A stretch of DNA of 64,000 nucleotides. Source: Pseudomonadota bacterium. Its GTDB lineage: Bacteria > Pseudomonadota > Gammaproteobacteria > UBA9339. The notes under the pieces were generated by a model. That model had not been told where the DNA came from. It searched no databases and saw only the letters and a program-made list of their open reading frames with translations. The stretch covers positions 57,967-121,966 of the forward strand of contig JAJXWM010000003.1 of assembly GCA_021781615.1 (NCBI GenBank). Reading direction: 5' to 3'. Below are positions 8,334 to 18,300 of the stretch, in pieces. Both the position numbers and the translations under genes were made by a program. Numbering within the stretch: the stretch's first letter is position 1; each line of letters opens with the position of its first letter.

Positions 8334-10298
8334 ATGCAAACGGATATCGCTGAAAAAATGGAATCTTTAAAAGTTAAAGAAGAGAAATTCGCTTTAACTA
8401 TTTTTATGGAACTAAAATTGGATTTGGCTTACGAAATTTACCTGTTAACTTCTGAGCTAACTGCCTCACTATCTGATACCGATCAAAGTAAAACTCACGT
8501 AACTGCATTGTGCGATAGAGCTGCGGAGTTTATGAGCATATTACTAAACGTTCCGAACAATGAATTAATGGTACAACTTGCAGAAAAAAGAAAAAAAATG
8601 CGTGAATATCATCCAGCATTTTTACCTCGTGGAGAAGAGATTGCTGGCGTCAGGATTGCCGAAGTTGGTGGTGAAAAATCAGAAGAAACTACCGAAGATA
8701 CATTTAAAAAAAAGAGAGCAAAGTATAACTTTCAGCGCTTAGCTAGATTAGCATTAGCTTTAGAGCAGAGGAAAATAATGACAGTTGTCGAAGATTTTAG
8801 GGCGAAAGATCAAAGAGATTTACAGACAAGAAAGATAGTCTACTTAAATCCCGACGATATGGCAAAAGCCGAGTGTCGACTTGTCATTAAAGATGGACGA
8901 TTCTTACGTCCGCTTTTTCGCAACCGTCTTGATGAGGCTCAATTTATGCCTTATGACACTACAGAAATGGTATCGCATGCCGGATTGGGATATGGTGCGT
9001 ATGTAATTAATGCACAGGGTGAAATTTCTATTTTTAACCATTACGGTGATGCTTCTAAATTTGTCCATGCCTCGATGAATGCTGGCGCCACCGCGTTTGC
9101 AGCTGGTGAATTAAAAATAGTTAATGGTCAATTAGTAGAAGTAACTGCTTATAGCGGTCATTATCGGCCAGATATAAATAATGTTTATTTAGCATTAAAA
9201 CATTTGAAAGACCAAGGTATAGATTTGCGCGAAGTCAAAGTATGGCTTTTTGACGTTGAGGAAGGAATTTCTTACACTAAACAAGCACGTGGTATGCATA
9301 ATCCGGAATATTGTTGTTCGGCAGAAGATATCTTAAGTTGGGGGGATAGTAAAAAATGGAAAGAAGAGCATGTTAAAATGAGCGATAAAAGTGAGGCAGC
9401 TATTTTAGCCAGACCATTTGCAGAATTGCGGCAAGCTATTGGCATGATGACCGCCCGCCTAAGAGCTGATCTTGATCTTGGGGAAGGTTCTGAACTAGCG
9501 GAATGTACGGCTACTCTTGCAGATATTTGGCTTGGTGAGGGCTCATCTCAACTTATTGCAGCTAAAAAACCGGAAGCGACGAGGAGTGAAGACGCTAAGG
9601 AAGCTCAACCTTTGTTTGAGACAATTCTTCACGATTTATCAGAACTTGAGGGAAGAGTACAACATGATGTGCTTAAACTTAACTTATTACCTAGTGGAGA
9701 AGTGGAATTAGTAGATTTAGCAAGATTTGCTAGCGGGAAAGCAGTAGAAGACATCACCAGCACGGCAAATGTTATTCGGCAAAGACTCGAGAAGGCCGCT
9801 GATACTTATGGGAAAAGATCAGTGGTAGAAAAATATAGCCAACAACTTGATAGAATGGTGAAATTGATTACCGATGCAGAAAGGCATAGAAAAGAACAAG
9901 TAGCAAAAAAGCAAGCAGCGAAAGGAGCTGAAATAGCTGGTTTCGGACAACAACAAAAATTACCGCAACCGTCTCCTGTAAAAGCAAAAGCCGTTCAATA
10001 TGAAGATATTTTTAAATTACCAGAAATTGGTAAAGAACCAAGTTATTCTTCTTTTCCATTATCCAGTACACCAAAAGCAAGTTCACCGGGTAAACAAGAA
10101 AAAGATGCTCAAGATAAAGCAAAAGCCGCTCAATATGAAGATATTTTTAAATTACCAGAAATTAGTAAAGAGCCAGGTTATTCTTCTTTTCCATTATTCA
10201 GTACACCAAAGGCAAGTTCGCCGGGTAAACAAGAAAAAGATGCTCAAGAGAAAGAACAAAGTTCTTCTGAATCTTCTACTAGCACATCACCAAAATAA
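8334..10298 (+). CDS. Putative effector with a plant IQM-like module and C-terminal tandem repeat, 654 aa
   Basis: No signal peptide. Residues ~1-160 are helical and charged. Residues ~165-310 read YLNPDDMAKAECRLVIKDGRF, later FVHASMNAGATAFAAGELK and YSGHYRPDINN. From memory this follows the order of blocks in plant IQM proteins (YLGP, EVIVEDGRL, HSSFLSGGATTAAG, YSGHYLPTEDNF, then a helix ending NVDL). The match is inference. Residues ~400-545 are helical. Two 45-residue repeats (each with QYEDIFKLPEI and STPKASSPGKQEK) and a Ser/Thr-rich tail end the protein. Start is set by AAGGAG six bases upstream. Eukaryote-like content and a disordered tail suit a translocated effector, but no substrate is known. 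Confidence 0.7.
   Translation: MQTDIAEKMESLKVKEEKFALTIFMELKLDLAYEIYLLTSELTASLSDTDQSKTHVTALCDRAAEFMSILLNVPNNELMVQLAEKRKKMREYHPAFLPRGEEIAGVRIAEVGGEKSEETTEDTFKKKRAKYNFQRLARLALALEQRKIMTVVEDFRAKDQRDLQTRKIVYLNPDDMAKAECRLVIKDGRFLRPLFRNRLDEAQFMPYDTTEMVSHAGLGYGAYVINAQGEISIFNHYGDASKFVHASMNAGATAFAAGELKIVNGQLVEVTAYSGHYRPDINNVYLALKHLKDQGIDLREVKVWLFDVEEGISYTKQARGMHNPEYCCSAEDILSWGDSKKWKEEHVKMSDKSEAAILARPFAELRQAIGMMTARLRADLDLGEGSELAECTATLADIWLGEGSSQLIAAKKPEATRSEDAKEAQPLFETILHDLSELEGRVQHDVLKLNLLPSGEVELVDLARFASGKAVEDITSTANVIRQRLEKAADTYGKRSVVEKYSQQLDRMVKLITDAERHRKEQVAKKQAAKGAEIAGFGQQQKLPQPSPVKAKAVQYEDIFKLPEIGKEPSYSSFPLSSTPKASSPGKQEKDAQDKAKAAQYEDIFKLPEISKEPGYSSFPLFSTPKASSPGKQEKDAQEKEQSSSESSTSTSPK
9981..10250 (+). 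repeat. Two tandem 135-bp repeats inside the 8334-10298 gene
   Basis: Units at 9981-10115 and 10116-10250 are nearly identical and keep frame (45 codons each), starting AAAGCAAAAGCCG. They encode the EDIFKLPEI / SSFPL / PKASSPGKQEKDAQ repeat. The high identity indicates a recent duplication and makes this a likely length-variable site between strains. Confidence 0.9.
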
Positions 10299-10344
10299 GA
10301 GAAAAAACCATAGCCAAGTTTATAAGATAAAAAGAAATGCGGTC

Positions 10345-10395
10345 ACTCTGAACGTAATCGTAAGTAGCATTGTTTGCTACTCAAAATCATACTAA
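10345..10395. repeat. Degenerate hairpin-element remnant
   Basis: The stretch CTGAACGTAATCGTAAGTAGC ATTGTTT GCTACTCAAAATCATAC recombines pieces of both hairpins seen at 5220 and 5343 (GTAAGTAGC arm of one, CTCAAAAT..AT arm of the other). It sits between the convergent ends of the 8334 gene and the nitroreductase gene, so it may still end transcription from either side. Confidence 0.5.
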
Positions 10396-10404
10396 ACAAA
10401 TACC

Positions 10405-11145
10405 TTATATTTTACCAACTGGCGCCAGATACACCGTAAACTCATCTTGACCATTAACATCGATGATTTTATCAACGACATTTTGATCATAAGATGCAAT
10501 AGCACAGGTTCCAGCGTGCATCGCTTCAACAGCTAAATATAAATTTTGACAAACATGTCCTGCATCAAGCGCAATCAACTTATAAGCATAAGGACCTGCT
10601 CGCCACTCACAACGATATGGCACTGCGGTCCAAATAAACACCACCGCCGCATCTTTCATCTGCGGACCATTTACCTCAAAGCAACTAGTAGCAACCCTTG
10701 CCATCCTCGCAGCATCAGTAGAAACCAAATACAGCTTATGATCAAGCGGCAAATAACGATAGATACCAGGTTTTAAATCCTTAACTCTCCTTACTACTAT
10801 ATATGTTTCAAATGGATGACGAGCACTAGCAGAAGGAGCCGTCCGATGAGCACCAACATCTTTATCTGTTACACCCTGGGTAGCCCACAATAAAAATGAC
10901 AGTTCCTCCAAAGTTAAATGCTCTTGGGTAAACTTACGTCGTGAACGACGATTTTTTACAGCGTCTTGCAACTTAACTTCAAATTTAAAATCGTGGGGAT
11001 CCACCAAATTTATTCGCTCACTAGATTCACAACTTTTCTGTGCTGGCGGCATTGGTACGCCCTTATTACTGTCAGATGGCCACCTATTCCATCCTTCCTC
11101 AAAATCGCTTTTTAAAATATCCCGATTAAAGTTTTTGTATTTCAT
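10405..11145 (-). CDS. SagB/ThcOx-type nitroreductase-family oxidoreductase
   Basis: 246 aa. RRSRRKF (near residue 70) and the block TAPSASARHPFETYIVV are the usual FMN-binding region of SagB-type nitroreductases. GIYRYLPLDHKL, DAGHVCQNLYLAVEAM and CAIASYD follow in family order. Such flavoenzymes oxidise azolines in peptide natural products when encoded with YcaO-type cyclodehydratases. No such partner is present here, so a stand-alone redox role is more likely. The gene is monocistronic, opposed to its left neighbour and divergent from fba on the right. Confidence 0.85.
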   Translation of the reverse strand: MKYKNFNRDILKSDFEEGWNRWPSDSNKGVPMPPAQKSCESSERINLVDPHDFKFEVKLQDAVKNRRSRRKFTQEHLTLEELSFLLWATQGVTDKDVGAHRTAPSASARHPFETYIVVRRVKDLKPGIYRYLPLDHKLYLVSTDAARMARVATSCFEVNGPQMKDAAVVFIWTAVPYRCEWRAGPYAYKLIALDAGHVCQNLYLAVEAMHAGTCAIASYDQNVVDKIIDVNGQDEFTVYLAPVGKI

Positions 11146-11270
11146 CCGTCGCCCCCCTCTTTCTAATAGCGCTTATCGATTAGATACCCCAAATCCCGAC
11201 TGATTATTTTACACACTGACACCGCAAAATGTCCAAAAAATTATTAATGCTGTCACGGATACAAAAATTT

Positions 11271-11298
11271 TTGCCTTAATTTTATTTTCTGCTAGAAT
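11271..11298 (+). promoter_or_regulatory. Sigma-70-like promoter for the aldolase gene
   Basis: TTGCCT at 11271-11276 and TAGAAT at 11293-11298 are separated by 16 bp. They lie ~44 bp before the aldolase start codon; AAGGAG at 11329-11334 is the ribosome binding site. Confidence 0.6.
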
Positions 11299-11341
11299 AT
11301 TACCTTATTGGATATTCTACAATTGTTTAAGGAGAAATAAA

Positions 11342-12271
11342 ATGCCTCTCGTGTCTACAAAAGAAATGTTCAAAAAAGCTTATGCTGGCGGTTATGCTAT
11401 TGGCGCGTTTAATGTTAACAACATGGAAATAGTCCAAGGCATCACTGAAGCAGCCAAAGAAGAAAAAGCTCCTATTATCCTTCAAGTATCAGCTGGCGCA
11501 AGAAAATACGCCAACCACACTTATCTGATGAAACTAGTTGAAGCTGCAATAATAGAAACAAATTTACCCATTTGTTTACACCTCGATCATGGCGATTCAT
11601 TTGAACTTTGCAAATCTTGTATCGATGGTGGCTTTACTTCAGTTATGATCGATGGCTCACACTTATCATTTAAAGACAATATTGAATTAACCCGCAAGGT
11701 TGTTGAGTATGCCCACCCCCGCAATGTAATGGTTGAAGGGGAGCTCGGGAAGCTTGCCGGAGTTGAAGATGAAGTTAAAGTCTCAGCAGAAAACGCTCTT
11801 TATACCGATCCATCAGAAGTAGAAGAATTCGTTACAAAAACCGGAGTAGATTCGCTTGCAATCGCGATCGGCACTAGCCACGGTGCTTACAAATTTAAAG
11901 GAGAAGCAAAACTACGCTTTGACATACTAGAAGAAGTAGAACGCAGGCTTCCAAGCTTTCCTATCGTACTTCACGGTTCATCGTCAGTCATGCCAGAATA
12001 CGTAGAAATTATAAATAAATTTGGTGGCCAAATGTCCGGTGCTAAAGGCGTCCCCGAAGAATTATTAAGAAAAGCAGCCGCAAAGGCTGTATGCAAAATC
12101 AATATCGATTCTGACTTAAGATTAGCTATGACCGCCATGATCAGAAAAAACCTGGCCGAAGATCCAGCCAATTTTGATCCACGTAAATATCTCACCCCCG
12201 CGCGCGAGGCAATTAAACAAGTTGTCCGTCATAAACTAGTTCATGTTTTAGGATGCAATGGAAAAGCTTAA
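11342..12271 (+). CDS. fba: Fructose-bisphosphate aldolase, class II
   Basis: 309 aa. Zinc-dependent class II aldolase features are all visible: GAFNVNNMEI near residue 20, the catalytic and zinc region CLHLDHGDSFELC near 80, SVMIDGSHL, a long active-site loop, AIAIGTSHGAYKF with a zinc histidine, and LHGSSSVMPEYV with a second zinc histidine. The C-terminus with KINIDSDLRLAMTAMIRK is typical. The enzyme cleaves fructose-1,6-bisphosphate in glycolysis or runs in reverse in gluconeogenesis. It has its own promoter and a strong Shine-Dalgarno sequence. The GTSHGAYK form places it with the FbaA/GatY-like, non-E. coli FbaA-length group. Confidence 0.95.
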   Translation: MPLVSTKEMFKKAYAGGYAIGAFNVNNMEIVQGITEAAKEEKAPIILQVSAGARKYANHTYLMKLVEAAIIETNLPICLHLDHGDSFELCKSCIDGGFTSVMIDGSHLSFKDNIELTRKVVEYAHPRNVMVEGELGKLAGVEDEVKVSAENALYTDPSEVEEFVTKTGVDSLAIAIGTSHGAYKFKGEAKLRFDILEEVERRLPSFPIVLHGSSSVMPEYVEIINKFGGQMSGAKGVPEELLRKAAAKAVCKINIDSDLRLAMTAMIRKNLAEDPANFDPRKYLTPAREAIKQVVRHKLVHVLGCNGKA

Positions 12272-12272
12272 G

Positions 12273-12290
12273 TATCCCTTAATTGGGATA
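12273..12290 (+). terminator. Short hairpin after the aldolase gene
   Basis: TATCCC (12273-12278) pairs with GGGATA (12285-12290) around a TTAATT loop directly after the aldolase stop. No good T-run follows, so termination efficiency is doubtful. Confidence 0.4.
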
Positions 12291-12384
12291 TTGGCAAATG
12301 TATTTAGTTATTAAAGGGAATGTTTATTAAAACATGCAAATATAATTTTTATTCACACTTACTAAATTTAGAAAGGAGTTCACT

Positions 12385-15300
12385 ATGTTAACTACAGGCC
12401 TTCTTGCAGGCGGCATGGCCGCTTTTAACTATGCGGCAATAAGATATAATCTCGGTGGAGCAGCCTTTAGAAGCTACCATACGGCATCAGAATATTTAGC
12501 TGCCGGCGCAAAAGTCGTAGCAGAAGCTTACAATTCTCGATTTAAATACATGCAGGTAACCAAAACAATAACTGACGATAAAAGAACTGTTTTTAAATTT
12601 GACAAAGTTTCAATTGTCGATTTTGATCAAATAGATAAAGAAATTAAAGAGGGTCTAGCAAAATTAGATGAAAATGGGGACCCTACTGCCGCCGACCAAG
12701 CAGATAAATCAGCACCTGCGCCGACAGAAGCTGAACTATTAAAAGGCAAATATACCGTAGAGCTTGAAGTTATAGATCCGGAACACACCACCCTCGGAGA
12801 AATCGACTATTGTAGTTGGAGAGATGAGAAAAAATTTAAAGTTATAATCAGAAGAGCTAAGACTGGAGAAGAAATAAGCCCTGAAGACGAGGATTACAAA
12901 GAAGAATATGATGCCATTCTTGAGACCCTAAGAAGATTCGCAAAATCTACCATTGGAGAAACCTACAATGCAATGACTCCAGTAAGTCAAGTTCCTGAAA
13001 ACACTGTCTGGAACGTGGTCGCCCAATCTCTTCAAACTGCAAAAAAAACAATAGGCACCATACTTGATAAAGTAGGTCTTGATTTTGCCGGACTTAAAGA
13101 CACAGAAGTTAACGAAGTAACTCAACGTGTTAACCTCTTGGGCGGATTAAACCCTCATATCGTCACTGAAGAATACATGAGAAGTGTTCAAGAATTAGCT
13201 TTAAGAAAGATCGCAGAAGGAGGAGGAAGCGAAGAAAGCAAAAAAGAAGCCAAAACTATTTCATCCAACTATTTTGACGCCATAGCACAAGCAAAAAGAA
13301 ACGAATTAGTTGAGGCCGTAAGAACACGCAAACAACTAAAATCTCGAATCGTAGCTTCCGAGCTGTCAAAACATAGCACAAAATTTAAAATCTTCATCGG
13401 AGTTACTATAGTTCTTACTATTCTTCTTGTCGCCGGATTAATAGCTTTAGCGGTATTTAACCCAGCAATTGGAGTTCCGCTTCTTTTGACTGTCGGCGCC
13501 TCCTTCAAAAGCGTCTTTGTTTTTGCCTTTTCAAAAATCTTCAATATACCCGGTGGGATATTAACATTCGGCGCTATATTTACCGCGGCAACTATATACA
13601 AAAAAACCTCCAAAGAATGGGCAAATGAAAGCACCGCAACCCTTAAAGGGGATTTAAGAAAAGTTGAAAAACAAGAGAAAGAATTAGAAGCTGACTTACA
13701 AAACATTGAACAAATGAAAAAAGCTTCAGAAAAAACCCTTGATGCTATTGCCGAATTTTCTAAAAGCAAGAGTGCCACTTTAGATTTAAACTGCGAAAGA
13801 TCAAAAGATAGTATATTGAGTAAATTCGTCAAAGGGACACTTGGCAAAATCAGCCAACGTTTTCAGCATATAGGTGAAAATAGAATTGGTAATGCAGGCG
13901 TCAATACTATATGCCTTCACTTGCTTGATACGATTGAAATTAAGAAGCAAGAATCTCCCTGTACAACCATCAACCTAGCAAATAACGATATTACAGACGA
14001 GGGAGCAAATTCACTTGCTGGATTGATAGCAAAAGGACAAACTACGGGGCTCCTTAACCTCCAAAAACTCGACCTAACGGGAAATGACATTGGCGTGGCC
14101 GGCTTAACAAGCTTACAGCAGGCCCTCCAAGGAAACTTCACTATAACTGACTTTAAATATAGTACTGAATTTGCACTTACAGTTGAGCCAAAGAAAATAA
14201 TTGCTGCTGCCATAGAAGAAGCTAAAAATAAAAAAGAAAAAAATCCAAAGCTCCCAGAGGAAGCTACGCTAGTTTCAGATGCCCAAGCAGTCACCAAAGA
14301 TCTTGACCGGCAAGTATTGATTAATCGCCAACTAAAAGGCATAGAACCTGGGCTGACTGAAGTTAGTGAACTATTTGAAAGTCGAGAAAAATTTAACCAT
14401 GCAGTACTAAAAAAAGTAAAAAGCAATTTTGGCATAACCACTTCTATCCCTGGCTATAATCCAGAAAAACAAACACCTGAAATCAGAGAAGGGATTGCCA
14501 ACGTAATAAAACAAAACCTCTTGTTTGAAAAACTATGTGGCGCGGATCCGACTTATAAAGATTACGAAGCCGCTCTCCAAATAGATTCATCAAGATGCGC
14601 TGACTTCATGAAACGACTAGAAAGTAGCCAAGCAACAAACGCCGCCGCAGTAGTCCAAAAAATAAGAGGAGCTATATCAAAAGAACTACTTGGCCTTTGT
14701 GGCGCCGACTGCACTGACACTTTACACAGAGCATTTCCTAACTACGTAAATAATAAAGAGCTAGAAAGCAATATAAAAGATTTTGCCGAACTTATAAAGC
14801 TACTGCCCAAAAACGATGACGACAGCAGAACAAGTGACCCAATGCTTCCAAAAATGGATAAGTATATCCAAGATATTTTTGCAGCATTAAATAGCTCTTC
14901 AACTAAATTTAAAAAGTCGCTGGCAAACAGCAGAAAAGCCATAGCCGCAGACATTACCATTAAAGATGAATCTTTAAGAGGGAAAATGCTTGCTGTCTTT
15001 GATAAAACACTAAATCCAGATTTAGATACCGAGGAAAAACTCAAGCTATATCAACTACAAAAAATGATCACCGACTTGCGTATGTCAGAAAAAAACAACG
15101 CAGAAATTGACGTTTATCATGAAGCAGTATTTAAAGAATTCATGAAGCTACATAAAGAGGTAGGAGAAGAGAAATTTAACGTCGCCCTAACAACATCATC
15201 AGAACTAAAAGAAGATGCTAAAGCCAACATCAAACTACTAATAAGCATAGCAAAAGAAATGGAGAAAACTCCTGGCTTGTTGCCTGTGCTTGCCAAAAGC

Positions 15301-18300
15301 TTTGGGCGCCTAGGTACACAACCGCATAATCAGTTCGTAGAAAAACTCCAAGAAAAACGGAAGATGGTAGCCGAAAATATCAACAGCAAGAAAGAAACTC
15401 TTACCCTATCCTACGCAGAAAGAGATGCCATATGCACCGCTATCGATATTGCGCTAGATCCAACATTAAGTGATTCCAAAAAACTCAGTTTACACAAATT
15501 ACAAAAACTGATAACCGAGCATCCAGCCGGTAAAGAAGAAGAGACTTTTAAAGCATTCATGGATATTTATAAAACAATCGATCCAGCCGAAGCTACCGCC
15601 TTATTTGCTAAAGTACAAGAAGACGCCAGCCGAGGAAAATTCTTAGATATGGTTAGAGCAGACGTATTCAATAAAGAAACGCAGGAGGTTGTATTTACTA
15701 CACTAAGAGATAAAGCGTTTAGTAAAGAACATAAGCTAGCTCTACTTAATTTCTGTCTCTACGACGAAAGAGATCCTAACTATGAAAAGAAAGCTGAACT
15801 TGTTGCCAATATCCTTAGTAACGAAGAAGCTACTAAACTACTCTTGGATGGCACTGATAAAGATATAAAAGCCTTCCGTAATGATCCTTTAAAGGGGGCA
15901 TTCGCGTGGCCAGGAAAGCTTTGGGGTGAATGGACCGGCAAGACATATGATGAAATGAATAAAGCGTTAGACGGCTTAAGAACAACATATGCTACAACAG
16001 CACCAATAGCTGACATTAAACAGAGAAGAGATCTCCTCAACACTTTGGATATGCTGTTATATCCAGCTTTAAAAGGCCCTGATTCACCACAATTTAAAAT
16101 AAATCAATTAAATCGACTGGTTGTTGAACACCCCGCAGACTGGAAAGTAACGATGGAAGAATTTTTAAGCATCTATCAATCTATCAATGGTGACAATCCT
16201 CAAAAGCTTGCTGTTTGTTTTACGAACATGGATGAAAACATGCGCTATAACCTCTCTGCTCTCATGGCGAAAGGAATTACTTCTGAAGATATTAACAGTC
16301 CTTTGTACCAACTGCTAAGAAATACAGATGAACCTCACCGAATTGCTCTTTTAACTGCGTGTTTTAACAACCCCAAATATTACCCAGGAGAAACGACACC
16401 AGAGCTTTTTGCTAAAAAAGCTACCATTGTATCTAAGATGCTTAGCGCAAGTGGCGAAACAATACCAGGATTCAGCCACATTCTGTATGATAGTTTATAT
16501 GCTAGAACTGTGGGAGGCATCCATGATTGCACTAGATTGGAAAAAGCCCTAGAAGTCAAAAGAAATGAGATCGCTACTGCTGGCAACTATAGTAGCGTAG
16601 ACAGAGCCAAACTCAACACCCTTGATTCTTTACTGCATCCAAATTTAGGGGAACCAAGCTCAACCCCATTCAAAATATACCAGCTCCAAAAACTTCTAAC
16701 TGAACATCCAAAAAATCAGGATGAAACATTTAAGGAATTTATGGAGATTTATGGAACAATTAAAGATAAAGGTGAAGAACTTAAATCTCTGCTTAGCACA
16801 CCTCCATTAAGTGCTGACACCGTAAAAAACCTCGGATTCTTTATGGACATGGAAAAAGCTATTGCTGCCACTGGAGAAAAGTTTGATCTCAAACCAGCTT
16901 TTGAAGCTATAGCAACCAAAAATCCAGCCGAATTTAAACAATGGTTTAAAGATCAACAAGCTTCTTTAATCAGAGGCGGTAAAGATAAAGAAATAGCTGA
17001 AGCTCTTGATGCTACACTACATAAAAGCCTTGGCGAAGTGGGGCGGAAGATACTTCGGCTAAAAAGGATGGTTACTATTCATAATGATGAATTATCCAGT
17101 GCGGTACGAGAATTCTCAGATCTGTATGAGGAAATTAAGAGCGAAGATCTTACTGGTTTATATAAAGCTGAAGCAGGTTTATTAACTGCAGATGCTGCTG
17201 AAAACCTCAAGCTATTCATCGGATTAATGCAAAATCTTCCGCCAACCACAGTGGATGTACGTGACGCAACACGCAGCCTCCTCGTGGAAAATTTTGAACG
17301 TTTGAGTCAAGACGCAGCAGCTTTCGTGGAGGGTCTTGTTACAAACCGAAGAGAAATAGCTCAAGATACCGCTATGAACCATGAACAAAAGCGGGAATTA
17401 CTTAGCACCATAGATCTTGCGTTAAACCCAACATTAGCTCCTAGAGATTCCGTAGAATTGAAAATGTATCAATTACAACGAATGCTAGCTGGGGAATGCC
17501 CTGACAATAAAGTCGTTGCGTTTGAGGAATTTATGAGTATCTATAGAGAAATTCCAGAAGGTAAGCTTAGTGCATTTTTTGCTGACTTAGATCAAGAAGA
17601 GCAAAATGCGCTTGTAGATTTAGTAAATAACGGTGATGTTTATGTTAACAGTGATACCAAATGTGCTTTATTGACAAGTAAAGATACAAGCGAAGCACAC
17701 CGCCTTGCTCTCTTGGAAGCTTGTTTCAGTAACAAAGCTAAATATCCAACTGAAACAAACCCTAAAGAAAAAGCAGCTTTTGTGTCGATAATGCTTACCG
17801 TAAACAATATGTTTTACGACAATAAAACACTAAACTACTTCCGCAATCATGATCTATATTGGACCCTCATGGCCAATAACAAAGAGCGTGATTATACTCA
17901 CCTAAAAGACGTAATAAGGAAAAACATAGAAACCGCAAGAAAAGTAGACCCTACGGCAGCAAAAGTATTTGAGGATGTATTGCAGACAGAACTACAAAGA
18001 GAGTTAATAGTTAAGTTCCCATGCTTACAACGAAGAGAAGTCCAAGAGAAACCAACATTTAGTGGCCTAAAAGATGAATTAGCCTTGCCGGATTATAAAG
18101 ATCTGACTGACAGCAGCGGATTTGGCTTTGATAGCAAAAGCTTGGATCCACAGGTGAGAAAATATGTAACCTCCCTTTGCGATCTTAGAAAATGCCTAGA
18201 TCCTGTTGGATCAGATTTAGACAACTTTATAAAAACATACAATTCAATTCCTGAAGAAGATCTTGAAAAAGTTAATGCCTCAATAGATAAGAAAGCAGCC

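Noticed and set aside
10000..10395. Rightward frame of 131 aa with internal repeat
   Set aside because: It is the +1 shadow of the 45-codon tandem repeat in the 8334-10298 gene; the repeat keeps both frames open.
10405..11145. Nitroreductase considered as part of an azoline-containing peptide (TOMM) cluster with the Cys-rich peptides
   Set aside because: The Cys-rich genes are 28 kb away, and no YcaO cyclodehydratase or precursor-processing gene is nearby.
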